Part shown: one piece after another, positions 6,155 through 11,859 of the stretch
Layout: every line of letters begins with the position of its first letter
Position numbering within the stretch: the first letter of the stretch is position 1
Assembly (NCBI GenBank): GCA_947631365.1
Contig: CANRLB010000030.1
Span: 1-11,859 of the forward strand
Reading direction: 5' to 3'
Length of the DNA stretch: 11,859 bases
DNA from: an uncultured Bacilli bacterium
GTDB taxonomy: Bacteria > Bacillota_I > Bacilli_A > RF39 > UBA660
Notes under the pieces: generated by a model
The model's database searches: none
Told to the model about the DNA's origin: nothing
What the model saw: the letters and a program-made list of their open reading frames with translations, nothing else
Made by a program: the position numbers and the translations under genes

Positions 6155-6661
6155 TTGAAATCTATAGAAGATAATCTTTTTATAAAAAGACTGGAAAGTG
6201 GAATAGACACAGGTTTAATGCTTATGGCACATAATGCTTATTGGTGTCAGTTTACAAAATGGGAAAGAAAATATAAAAATTTTCACGCCTATGTTTTCGG
6301 AAGTGGTACTGCTTATGCAAGAATGATAAAAGAAGATATTCCCAAAGACTGTGACTTTATATTGTTAGATGGCTCTGATTATTTTTTTGAAGATGAGTTG
6401 AATGAAACTAAAAAAATAGGTCAAAAAATATCGGAAGAAAATAATAAAAGAGTAACTATTGGTTATGTATATTTTATTCCAAGAGAAGATAGAATTAATC
6501 CTAATATAACTAGCAAAATAAAAGTTATAAGTTTAAAAAATAATTCTGAATATGAAGAAACTATTTCAGTAGAAGGAAGTTATAATTTAATTTCTCTTGC
6601 TGACATCATTGTAGAAAAACATACTGAATTAGAGAATCAAAAATTTTTAAAAAGAGGGTAG
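6155..6661 (+). CDS. Hypothetical protein, unrecognised
   Basis: A 168-residue soluble protein with no signal peptide or membrane segment. I do not recognise the family. The sequence alternates predicted helices and strands: aromatic-rich W-C-Q-F-T-K-W-E-R at about residues 30-38, F-G-S-G-T-A-Y-A-R at 48-56, D-F-I-L-L-D-G-S-D at about 67-75, a charged helix, then V-T-I-G-Y-V-Y-F-I-P and a C-terminal helix. The pattern would suit a small alpha/beta domain. The start is TTG, with AGGTGA six bases upstream and a TATAAT promoter before it; no in-frame ATG fits better. It is the first gene after tRNA-Arg, with its own promoter. Confidence 0.7.
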   Translation: MKSIEDNLFIKRLESGIDTGLMLMAHNAYWCQFTKWERKYKNFHAYVFGSGTAYARMIKEDIPKDCDFILLDGSDYFFEDELNETKKIGQKISEENNKRVTIGYVYFIPREDRINPNITSKIKVISLKNNSEYEETISVEGSYNLISLADIIVEKHTELENQKFLKRG

Positions 6662-6678
6662 ATAACCCTTGCAGATAG

Positions 6679-6707
6679 AAAACTTGAACTTTTATAGTTT
6701 GAGTTTT
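6679..6707 (+). terminator. Possible weak terminator after the 6155 gene
   Basis: An 11-bp imperfect stem (6679-6689 with 6697-6707, two wobble pairs) has T residues only in its right arm and no further U-tail. It is a candidate only. Confidence 0.3.
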
Positions 6708-6731
6708 AAAATGGCAATAATATTCGAAACC

Positions 6732-6760
6732 TTGACAAATTATTTCATCTAATTTAGAAT
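6732..6760 (+). promoter_or_regulatory. Strong sigma-A-type promoter for the gene at 6789
   Basis: Perfect -35 TTGACA (6732-6737), 17-base spacer and -10 TAGAAT (6755-6760), 28 bases before the start codon. Confidence 0.75.
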
Positions 6761-6788
6761 AAGCTACATTAATAAAAAAGGAGATTAT

Positions 6789-7385
6789 ATGGGGAAAATA
6801 AATATTAATGAAAATCAATTGAATGAAGCGAATATTAACTCAGCTTTATTTTTAAAATATATAGAGTCATATGGATTTGATCCAGATAATTATTTATACA
6901 TGTTAGAATTATTTCAATCTGCAAAAGGCTCAATTTCCCAATTTTTAAGGCCTTATAAACAATATTTATTATCAGGACGAGTAAAATATGACGAATTAGA
7001 TATGTTGAATATTTATGGAGCATACGGAAGTTTAAATGAAGACGGAATATTAGTTCCAAAAACGCTAATTAATGATAATAGATTTTTAAATACACCAGTA
7101 AAAAGGCTATATCCTAAACATAGTTATGGATGCCCAACCATAGATGATTTTGATGTAATTATAGCAAATGGAACTTCACCTTATATGAATAATACTGCTA
7201 ATTTTAGTCAAGATAAATATTTAGGATTTTGTATGGATGATACTGATAAAATTTTAGATATTTCAGTTAAAAGATATGAGCAATTAGTTGATTTAATAAA
7301 TAGAAAAAGTAAAGATAATTATGTTTTAGAGCATGACCGAATATCTTCAAAAGGTAAAGAATTGTGTCTTATTAGAAAAAGATAA
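6789..7385 (+). CDS. Hypothetical protein, unrecognised
   Basis: A 198-residue soluble protein I cannot assign. The N-terminal 65 residues look helical (L-F-L-K-Y-I-E-S-Y-G, then L-E-L-F-Q-S-A-K-G-S-I-S-Q-F-L). A mixed middle section contains L-Y-P-K-H-S-Y-G-C-P-T-I-D-D-F-D-V-I-I-A-N-G-T, and there is a basic C-terminus. There is no signal peptide or membrane helix. AAGGAG lies five bases before the ATG, and a near-consensus promoter precedes it, so the gene is a single-gene unit with a terminator after it. The AT-rich, A-heavy codon use is a little stronger than in the glmM region. It could be an accessory gene; no function can be proposed. Confidence 0.72.
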   Translation: MGKININENQLNEANINSALFLKYIESYGFDPDNYLYMLELFQSAKGSISQFLRPYKQYLLSGRVKYDELDMLNIYGAYGSLNEDGILVPKTLINDNRFLNTPVKRLYPKHSYGCPTIDDFDVIIANGTSPYMNNTANFSQDKYLGFCMDDTDKILDISVKRYEQLVDLINRKSKDNYVLEHDRISSKGKELCLIRKR

Positions 7386-7398
7386 TAATATGTTTCTT

Positions 7399-7439
7399 AA
7401 GTAGCAAAATAATGAATAAAAATTAATTGCTACTTTTTT
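7399..7439 (+). terminator. Rho-independent terminator after the 6789 gene
   Basis: A 9-bp stem AAGTAGCAA (7399-7407) with TTGCTACTT (7427-7435), a 19-base loop, then a T-run. The stem and tail are convincing; the loop is long. Confidence 0.75.
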
Positions 7440-7510
7440 AATATAGTTTATTTAATTTTTTCTAATTTTTTAAATAACCTAACAATAGAAAATTTTAAAG
7501 TAAGGGAAAG

Positions 7511-7539
7511 TTTAAAAACGTTTGATATTATGCTATAAT
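7511..7539 (+). promoter_or_regulatory. Promoter of the dUTPase-transglutaminase unit
   Basis: TTTAAA (7511-7516), 17-base spacer and perfect TATAAT (7534-7539), with a TGC directly before the -10 (extended -10). The 197-base gap between genes here otherwise holds the preceding terminator and AT-rich sequence. Confidence 0.7.
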
Positions 7540-7582
7540 TTTTATAGGTTTAAATAAAATTTATTTAATAAGGAGAATTAGT

Positions 7583-8059
7583 ATGGATTTAAATAAAATA
7601 TATGCTAAAGAAAAAATAATAAATTCTTATTTTGAAGAAAAATATGATTATCAAAACGAAAAAATTTTTAACAAGCAAGTTTTAGAGCTTTTATGTGAAT
7701 TAAGTGAGTTTGCTTATGAAACTAAATGTTTCAAATTTTGGAAAAACGAAAGTCAAAGTGCTCCTGAGGTGACAATTCCTGAGTTTGCGGATTGTTTAAT
7801 GATTACTTTATGTTTTTGTGATTTAGCCAATATTGAAACAATAGAAATAGAAGAAATTAAAGAAAAAGATATTGTTAAAATGTTTATTGAAGCATATAAA
7901 ATTGCTTCAACTTTGACAATAAATTTAGATAAAGATAAATTACTAAAGATTTTATCTTATCTAATGGCAATATCAAATTTGCTAGGTTATAGTGATGAAG
8001 AGCTTGAAACCTATTGCACTGAAAAAATGGATAAGACTTTAAAAAGGATAAAACAGTAA
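7583..8059 (+). CDS. Dimeric all-alpha dUTPase / MazG-like NTP pyrophosphatase
   Basis: A 158-residue all-helical protein. The segment L-C-E39-L-S-E42-F-A-Y-E-T-K-C-F-K-F-W-K closely follows the dUTPase_2 signature (E-L-G-E-L-A-N-E-T-R-C-F-K-F-W). A second acidic pair, E67-F-A-D70, sits in the next helix, as in the E-Y-V-D motif of that family. These acidic residues hold the magnesium ions that hydrolyse the nucleoside triphosphate. The likely reaction is dUTP to dUMP and pyrophosphate, which keeps uracil out of DNA and supplies dTMP synthesis. Specificity within the all-alpha superfamily (dUTPase, MazG and relatives) is inferred from the F-K-F-W stretch. AAGGAG lies seven bases before the ATG, and the next gene follows after 16 bases. 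Confidence 0.8.
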   Translation: MDLNKIYAKEKIINSYFEEKYDYQNEKIFNKQVLELLCELSEFAYETKCFKFWKNESQSAPEVTIPEFADCLMITLCFCDLANIETIEIEEIKEKDIVKMFIEAYKIASTLTINLDKDKLLKILSYLMAISNLLGYSDEELETYCTEKMDKTLKRIKQ

Positions 8060-8075
8060 AGGAGATAAATGTTTT

Positions 8076-8987
8076 ATGAATAAAGATCTACTTAATTTTT
8101 ATAAGCAAACGAGTTTATATACCGATTTAGGGTTATATAAAGAATTTGCGATAAATTTACCTAATGATATAAAAGAATTATGTCTATTACAAAGGAATCA
8201 AATAATTCATCCATTTGATTTATGTAATGCAAAAGAGAGTAATAATGTGAATTCTTTTTATGGCGATATGACTAAAATTAGCAAGACTAGTTTAAAATTT
8301 GAAAATGATTTATTTCCGACAGCTCAATCTATGCTTGCTGAATTATTAAGAAGAGATAAAAACTATTCTAAAAATAGAAAAATAGAAGATAAAATTCATG
8401 TCTGCTGTAGAGAACAAGCTATTTTACTTACAAGCATTCTAAAAGCAAAAGGTATCGCTGCTCGTGTTCGAAGCGGATTTACATTTTATTGTAGTGCTAC
8501 AAGTAAAGAAGCTGGTGATCATTGGATTTGCGAATATTTTAATGAAGAAGAAAATAGATGGGTTTTAGTTGATGCCGACATGTGTTTTGATGCTAATACA
8601 CTAAAAGAATATCATATTGATTTTAATTTGTTAGATATACCAAGAAATAAGTTTATTTTTGGGGCCGAAGCTTATTTAGGATTAAGAAATGGAACATATA
8701 GTGAAAAGGAAATATATTATGCTTCCAATCCTAAAACTTTAGGTATTAAAGCATCTTTACATGGCTTATTTTATGATTTTCATTGCCTTATGAATGATGA
8801 AATTATTTTTTTACATTTGCCTAAATATATTGTTGATAAAAATTTAAATTTATCAGAAGACGAATTAAAAGAATTAGATGATTTAGCAAAATTAATGCTG
8901 AACCCAGATGAAAATTTTTTAAAGTTAAAAGAAATCTGGAATAATAATATTAAGTATAGAATTATGGCGGGAGGACTTAATGATTAA
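8076..8987 (+). CDS. Cytosolic transglutaminase-like protein
   Basis: A 303-residue protein with a transglutaminase core at about residues 105-170: H-V-C-C111-R-E-Q-A, G-D-H149-W-I-C-E-Y and W-V-L-V-D166, which give the Cys-His-Asp triad. The N-terminal part (T-D-L-G-L-Y-K-E ... L-P-N-D-I-K-E-L-C-L-L-Q-R-N-Q-I-I-H-P) matches the stand-alone bacterial family usually annotated as transglutaminase domain-containing protein. There is no signal peptide, so it acts in the cytosol; whether it is a protease, amidase or cross-linking enzyme cannot be told. GGAG at 8061-8064 is 11 bases from the ATG; an earlier ATG at 8069 gives only four codons. It is probably co-transcribed with the dUTPase gene. No clear terminator follows. 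Confidence 0.78.
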   Translation: MNKDLLNFYKQTSLYTDLGLYKEFAINLPNDIKELCLLQRNQIIHPFDLCNAKESNNVNSFYGDMTKISKTSLKFENDLFPTAQSMLAELLRRDKNYSKNRKIEDKIHVCCREQAILLTSILKAKGIAARVRSGFTFYCSATSKEAGDHWICEYFNEEENRWVLVDADMCFDANTLKEYHIDFNLLDIPRNKFIFGAEAYLGLRNGTYSEKEIYYASNPKTLGIKASLHGLFYDFHCLMNDEIIFLHLPKYIVDKNLNLSEDELKELDDLAKLMLNPDENFLKLKEIWNNNIKYRIMAGGLND

Positions 8988-9010
8988 TTTCTAATAATCA
9001 ATAAATGAGA

Positions 9011-9039
9011 TTTACAAGTATTAGTAAATATGTTAAAAT
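9011..9039 (+). promoter_or_regulatory. Promoter of the orphan gene at 9064
   Basis: TTTACA (9011-9016), 17-base spacer and TAAAAT (9034-9039), preceded by TGT as an extended -10. About 18 bases separate the expected transcript start from the start codon. Confidence 0.7.
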
Positions 9040-9063
9040 AAACAACTATAAAGGAGAATTAAT

Positions 9064-9597
9064 ATGGCAAAATTAATGAATATAAAAGGGTATTGGAATA
9101 CGAGTGATAATTGGGACTTTGATGAGAAAGATATGGATGAAGGACAAATATTAGTACAAGAAGATGGATGGTTTGAAGGTATAGTTAGAAATCCTAATAG
9201 CACTTATAAAGAAGATAGATTTGTGTTCGGTGCTTTTCATGAAGGGAAAGTAATATTTTTAAATAAATTTACTCCAATTGAAGAAAGTACTCCTCTTATT
9301 TTTAATGGTGAATTTACTGGTGAAGATTATCGTGGTGAACTCGATTACTTAAGTTTAGCAGGTAATTATAGATGCGGTAATATGCAAATGACGGCAAGAG
9401 AAATAGAACATAATTTAGAACATCAAAATCAAGAATTAATGGTAAGACTAGAGGATTTTAAAAATAAAATGAATAAAGTTTTTAACGATATGTATCAAAA
9501 TATGTTGGCTGTTAGAACTGAATTTTCTAAAGAAGTACTTGAAATGTATAACGAAAAGCAAAGGATAGAAAGTAATCCTAAAAGAGTTAGAGGTTAA
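9064..9597 (+). CDS. Hypothetical protein: beta-rich N-terminus plus helical tail
   Basis: A 177-residue soluble protein of no recognised family. Residues 1-105 are beta-rich with repeated Gly-aromatic turns (G-Y-W-N, D-G-W-F-E-G-I-V, F-V-F-G-A-F, F-N-G-E-F-T-G-E-D-Y-R-G-E-L), reminiscent of a small lipocalin-like barrel. Residues about 112-168 form a long charged helix with heptad-like spacing (I-E-H-N-L-E-H-Q-N-Q-E-L-M-V-R-L), likely a coiled coil that could drive oligomerisation. The C-terminus is basic. The gene has its own promoter, an AAGGAG seven bases before ATG, and a terminator directly after it. The barrel idea is inferred from pattern only. Confidence 0.72.
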   Translation: MAKLMNIKGYWNTSDNWDFDEKDMDEGQILVQEDGWFEGIVRNPNSTYKEDRFVFGAFHEGKVIFLNKFTPIEESTPLIFNGEFTGEDYRGELDYLSLAGNYRCGNMQMTAREIEHNLEHQNQELMVRLEDFKNKMNKVFNDMYQNMLAVRTEFSKEVLEMYNEKQRIESNPKRVRG

Positions 9598-9600
9598 AAT

Positions 9601-9637
9601 ATAAAAGCATCAAAAATTGATGTTTTTATATGCTTTT
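9601..9637 (+). terminator. Terminator after the 9064 gene, with nested alternative pairing
   Basis: A 13-bp stem (9601-9613 with 9617-9629, one wobble, three-base loop) has a T5 run in its right arm. An alternative stem pairs 9602-9610 with 9630-9638, so two mutually exclusive structures are possible. Confidence 0.65.
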
Positions 9638-9703
9638 AATATTTATTGACAAATAAAAAAAGAATATTAAACTATTAAATTATCAAAAAAAGGAGGGGCT
9701 ATT

Positions 9704-9784
9704 ATGAACAAGTTAATTGAAAAAGCATTAAAAAGTGAGTCTCAAAGTCAAATAATTCTATTACTTTATCAAAAAAAATATTAG
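9704..9784 (+). CDS. Putative 26-residue small protein
   Basis: The frame starts at ATG 9704 and encodes MNKLIEKALKSESQSQIILL then LYQKKY, ending in TAG. The ribosome binding site AGGAGGGG at 9691-9698, five bases upstream, is the strongest in the window. A consensus TTGACA lies at 9646-9651, but no good -10 is visible at the right distance. The peptide has a basic amphipathic first half and a hydrophobic I-I-L-L-L-L-Y patch before K-K-Y. It may be a real small protein, a leader peptide or the remnant of a longer gene; it lies between two orphan genes. Confidence 0.45.
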   Translation: MNKLIEKALKSESQSQIILLLYQKKY

Positions 9785-9791
9785 ATAATTA

Positions 9792-9820
9792 TTTAAAATT
9801 ATATTAAAATATGTTAATAT
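9792..9820 (+). promoter_or_regulatory. Promoter of the orphan gene at 9845
   Basis: TTTAAA (9792-9797), 17-base spacer and TAATAT (9815-9820), preceded by TGT as an extended -10. It begins eight bases after the small ORF ends. Confidence 0.6.
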
Positions 9821-9844
9821 GTTATTGTGAGAGGTGAGGTAATA

Positions 9845-10636
9845 ATGGAAGAAAAATTCAAAAAATATTTACCAGATAATGCGGGGGAATATTATGATTC
9901 AAAATTAGTAATTTCAATATTAGAGCAAGAATTATCTAAAGGTTTAGAGCAAATCAAGACGGAAGTTAATGATGCTGTTGTAAAAGTAACGGAAGAAGAT
10001 ATAAAAAAATTTTTAGATGAAAAATTTAGTGAAGAAGATCCTGAATTAAAAGAAAGAATTGAAAATCCTAAACCTAGAAGTGAAAAGAGTGTTATTGAGT
10101 GGACCAAAGAAGATATAAAAGAGGATACCCAAAGATTTGTTGATGAATTATGTGCTAATAGATATTGCTTTAATTCTTATACTTTAGAATATTTTAAAAG
10201 ATATACTACAATTGTTAAAAATAAAGCTTTACAATTAATTAATATTATTGAATCAATTGGTACTAAAGAAACTACCAATATAAAAGATTTATTAGGAGAA
10301 CTTGATATTAATTTAGATGAATTTGGCAATATAAAAGGAGAAGATATTGAAAGATTAATAACTCCAACTATTCAGAATATTGAAGATTTAAATGAAAAAA
10401 TTAATAAGGCCAATAATTTAGAAACCTATTTAACATTTAAAATTTCTCGAGAATCTTTATTAAGAGAAGGTATTTCAGAAAATGAAATTTATCCTTCTAC
10501 TTCTATAATAATTAAGGGATTATATGGTGGTCACCGGAAAGGTAATGTCCCAATTTCAGATAATCAAGAAGAAGAATTATACAAAGAATTTAAAGAATCA
10601 TCAAAAAAATTTGCTAGGATACTTACAAATCTTTGA
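9845..10636 (+). CDS. Hypothetical charged helical protein
   Basis: A 263-residue soluble protein that I do not recognise. It is strongly charged (many Glu, Lys and Asp) and almost wholly helical by eye, without signal peptide or membrane segment. Landmarks are K-P-R-S-E-K-S-V-I-E-W-T-K-E-D-I near residues 76-91, C-A-N-R-Y-C-F-N-S-Y-T-L-E-Y-F at about 103-117, a long helix to 135, and a C-terminal segment with G-L-Y-G-G-H-R-K-G-N-V-P-I. I chose ATG 9845 over an in-frame GTG at 9827 because GAGGTGAGGT (9831-9840) precedes it at the proper distance and would otherwise lie inside the gene. It is a single-gene unit with its own promoter and terminator. Confidence 0.72.
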   Translation: MEEKFKKYLPDNAGEYYDSKLVISILEQELSKGLEQIKTEVNDAVVKVTEEDIKKFLDEKFSEEDPELKERIENPKPRSEKSVIEWTKEDIKEDTQRFVDELCANRYCFNSYTLEYFKRYTTIVKNKALQLINIIESIGTKETTNIKDLLGELDINLDEFGNIKGEDIERLITPTIQNIEDLNEKINKANNLETYLTFKISRESLLREGISENEIYPSTSIIIKGLYGGHRKGNVPISDNQEEELYKEFKESSKKFARILTNL

Positions 10637-10654
10637 TTAAAAATAATTAATATT

Positions 10655-10690
10655 AAAAAATATCAGTTCAAAAAAAATTGATATTTTTTT
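10655..10690 (+). terminator. Rho-independent terminator after the 9845 gene
   Basis: A 14-bp stem (10655-10668 with 10676-10689, one wobble pair) with a seven-base A-rich loop. Both arms are AT-rich and a T7 run ends the right arm, so the A-run/T-run would also work in the reverse direction. Confidence 0.78.
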
Positions 10691-10694
10691 AATT

Positions 10695-10729
10695 TTGTAA
10701 CTTAGTTGTAACTTATGATGTAATATAAT
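10695..10729 (+). promoter_or_regulatory. Direct-repeat operator and promoter of the ABC exporter operon
   Basis: TTGTAACTTA occurs at 10695-10704 and again at 10706-10715, an 11-base period. A perfect -10 TATAAT follows at 10724-10729, but the -35 position (10701-10706) is CTTAGT, a poor match. A poor -35 covered by one-turn direct repeats is the layout of promoters activated by OmpR/PhoB-type response regulators. Confidence 0.6.
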
Positions 10730-10750
10730 GATGGGGAAAGGAAGATTTTT

Positions 10751-11422
10751 ATGGAAATATTAAGAGTGGAAAATTTAACAAAAATTTATGGTAAAGGAAA
10801 TTCTAAAGTTGTGGCTTTAGACAATGTTTCTTTTACGGTTGAAAAAGGTGAATTTGTTGCGATCGTCGGAGCATCTGGCTCAGGAAAATCAACTTTACTC
10901 CATTTAATCGGTGGTGTTGATAAACCAACAAGTGGCAAAGTTTATATTGACGGATTAGATATCTTTTCCTTAAATGATGACAAACTAGCTATTTTTAGGA
11001 GAAGACAAGTAGGTTTAATCTATCAATTTTATAATTTAATTCCCATTTTAAATGTTGAAGAAAATATTTGTTTACCATTATCACTAGATAATAGGGAAGT
11101 AGATAAAGAAAAATTAAATGAATTATTAGATATCTTAGGTTTAAACAATCGCCGTAATCATTTGCCAAATGAACTTTCTGGTGGAGAACAACAAAGAACA
11201 AGTATTGGAAGAGCAATTATAACTAGTCCCACAATTATTTTAGCTGATGAACCAACGGGTAATCTTGATAGTAAAGCAAGTGATGAAATTGTTGCTTTAC
11301 TTAAAAAAACTAATAAAGATTATAAACAAACTATTGTCATGATTACTCATAATATGGACATTGCTGCCTCAGCAGATCGCATTATCAAAATAGAAGATGG
11401 CAAAATCATTAATGAGGTATAA
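10751..11422 (+). CDS. ABC transporter ATP-binding protein, MacB/LolD type
   Basis: A 223-residue ATPase of the exporter class that works with FtsX-like permeases. Every motif is present: Walker A G-A-S-G-S-G-K-S-T (40-48), Q-loop Gln92, signature L-S-G-G-E-Q-Q-R (142-149), Walker B I-I-L-A-D-E167-P and H-loop His200. The E-N-I-C-L-P-L segment and the N-L-D-S D-loop are typical of the MacB/LolD/BceA group. AAGGAA lies seven bases before the ATG. The permease gene starts two bases after the stop codon. Such pairs move peptides, antimicrobial compounds or lipoproteins; the substrate cannot be told from this half of the system. The operator-like repeat upstream suggests inducible expression. Confidence 0.95.
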   Translation: MEILRVENLTKIYGKGNSKVVALDNVSFTVEKGEFVAIVGASGSGKSTLLHLIGGVDKPTSGKVYIDGLDIFSLNDDKLAIFRRRQVGLIYQFYNLIPILNVEENICLPLSLDNREVDKEKLNELLDILGLNNRRNHLPNELSGGEQQRTSIGRAIITSPTIILADEPTGNLDSKASDEIVALLKKTNKDYKQTIVMITHNMDIAASADRIIKIEDGKIINEV

Positions 11423-11423
11423 G

Positions 11424-11859
11424 ATGAATCTATTAAATAAATTAACAATTAAAAATTTACTTTTAAATAAAAAAAGAACAATTGTGACAATTATTGGTAT
11501 TATTTTATCTGTTGCTCTTATATGTGCAGTTTCCAGTATGTATGCAAGTGGCATTGCCTCTTTAATTAAATTTGAAACAGAAGAAAAGGGTAATTATCAT
11601 GCTTCTTTCTATAATGTTTTAGCAAGTGACATAAAAACTATTCAAAATAATCGAGGAATTGAAGAAATATATGTTACTAAAAACATTGGTTATGCTAATT
11701 TAAAAGATTCCAAAAATGAGTATAAACCTTATGCCTTTGTCAAAGCTTTTACTAAAAGTTCTTTTGCTAATTTAGCTATAAATTTAGTAAGTGGAAGGTT
11801 ACCCGAAAAAGAAAATGAAATAGTTATACCTACTCATTTAAAAACTAATGGGCGAATTA
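11424..11859 (+). CDS. FtsX/MacB-like ABC permease (3' partial)
   Basis: The frame is open from ATG 11424 to the window end, giving 145 codons of a longer gene. The N-terminus begins M-N-L-L-N-K-L-T-I-K-N-L-L-L-N-K-K-R-T, a basic start that leads into one membrane helix (about residues 19-40). It then continues into an extracytoplasmic domain with L-V-S-G-R-L-P-E-K-E-N-E-I-V-I-P, the typical motif at the end of the first MacB periplasmic-core subdomain. GAGGT lies five bases upstream, inside the end of the ATPase gene, so the two are translationally linked. The remaining membrane helices lie beyond the window. Confidence 0.88.
   Translation, partial: MNLLNKLTIKNLLLNKKRTIVTIIGIILSVALICAVSSMYASGIASLIKFETEEKGNYHASFYNVLASDIKTIQNNRGIEEIYVTKNIGYANLKDSKNEYKPYAFVKAFTKSSFANLAINLVSGRLPEKENEIVIPTHLKTNGRI

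Noticed and set aside
9892..11554. Several minus-strand open frames (9892-10107, 10995-11216, 11369-11554)
   Set aside because: All are antisense to genes with clear motifs or good ribosome binding sites, and none has its own start signals; they are chance openings in AT-rich DNA. The same holds for 6606-6818 and 6835-7059.
1..11859. CRISPR array or insertion sequence
   Set aside because: No regularly spaced repeats and no transposase, integrase or terminal inverted-repeat pair could be seen on either strand.

Overview
The window looks like chromosome from an AT-rich, low-GC Gram-positive bacterium (Firmicutes/Bacilli-like). It carries a sporulation operon (SpoIIAA-like, SigF/SigG-like sigma, SpoVAC-SpoVAD-SpoVAE), TTG starts with GGTG-type ribosome binding sites, TATAAT promoters and U-tailed hairpin terminators. 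TGA is used only as stop, so the standard bacterial code applies. The overall character resembles uncultured gut lineages; this is inference from composition and gene types, not a proven assignment. All convincing genes lie on the plus strand.

Layout. (1) 1-978: the 3' part of a secreted or surface-type protein with a DUF6273/C-type-lectin-like end. Its last 100 or so bases of ligand-like domain are GC-rich and rich in codons ending in C, unlike the rest of the window. A terminator follows. (2) 1106-3878: a compact sporulation operon, spoIIAA-like / sigF-like / spoVAC / spoVAD / spoVAE, closed by a terminator. The order matches the spoIIA-spoVA neighbourhood of Bacillus subtilis, but spoIIAB, spoVAA and spoVAB are missing. 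The SpoIIAA-like protein has Glu where the phosphorylated Ser would be. (3) 3952-5949: a stand-alone left-handed beta-helix acetyltransferase (GlmU C-terminal type) abutting glmM, two steps of UDP-GlcNAc synthesis. (4) 5991-6065: tRNA-Arg(CCT), preceded by a perfect 15-bp inverted repeat. (5) 6155-10636: a run of small genes, mostly with their own promoters and terminators. Three or four are orphans I do not recognise; two are recognisable (a dimeric dUTPase/MazG-like protein and a cytosolic transglutaminase-like protein). A 26-codon small ORF with a very strong ribosome binding site sits among them. (6) 10695-11859: an ABC exporter of the MacB/LolD type (ATPase complete, FtsX-like permease cut by the window end). 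It is preceded by an 11-bp-period direct repeat that looks like a response-regulator operator.

How the parts fit: the sigma/anti-anti-sigma pair would drive forespore-type transcription, and SpoVAC/D/E import dipicolinic acid into spores. The acetyltransferase and GlmM supply peptidoglycan precursor. The strongest leads are the sigma-F switch lacking its anti-sigma kinase together with the matching loss of the phosphorylation site, and the possible hypervariable cassette at the end of the first gene.
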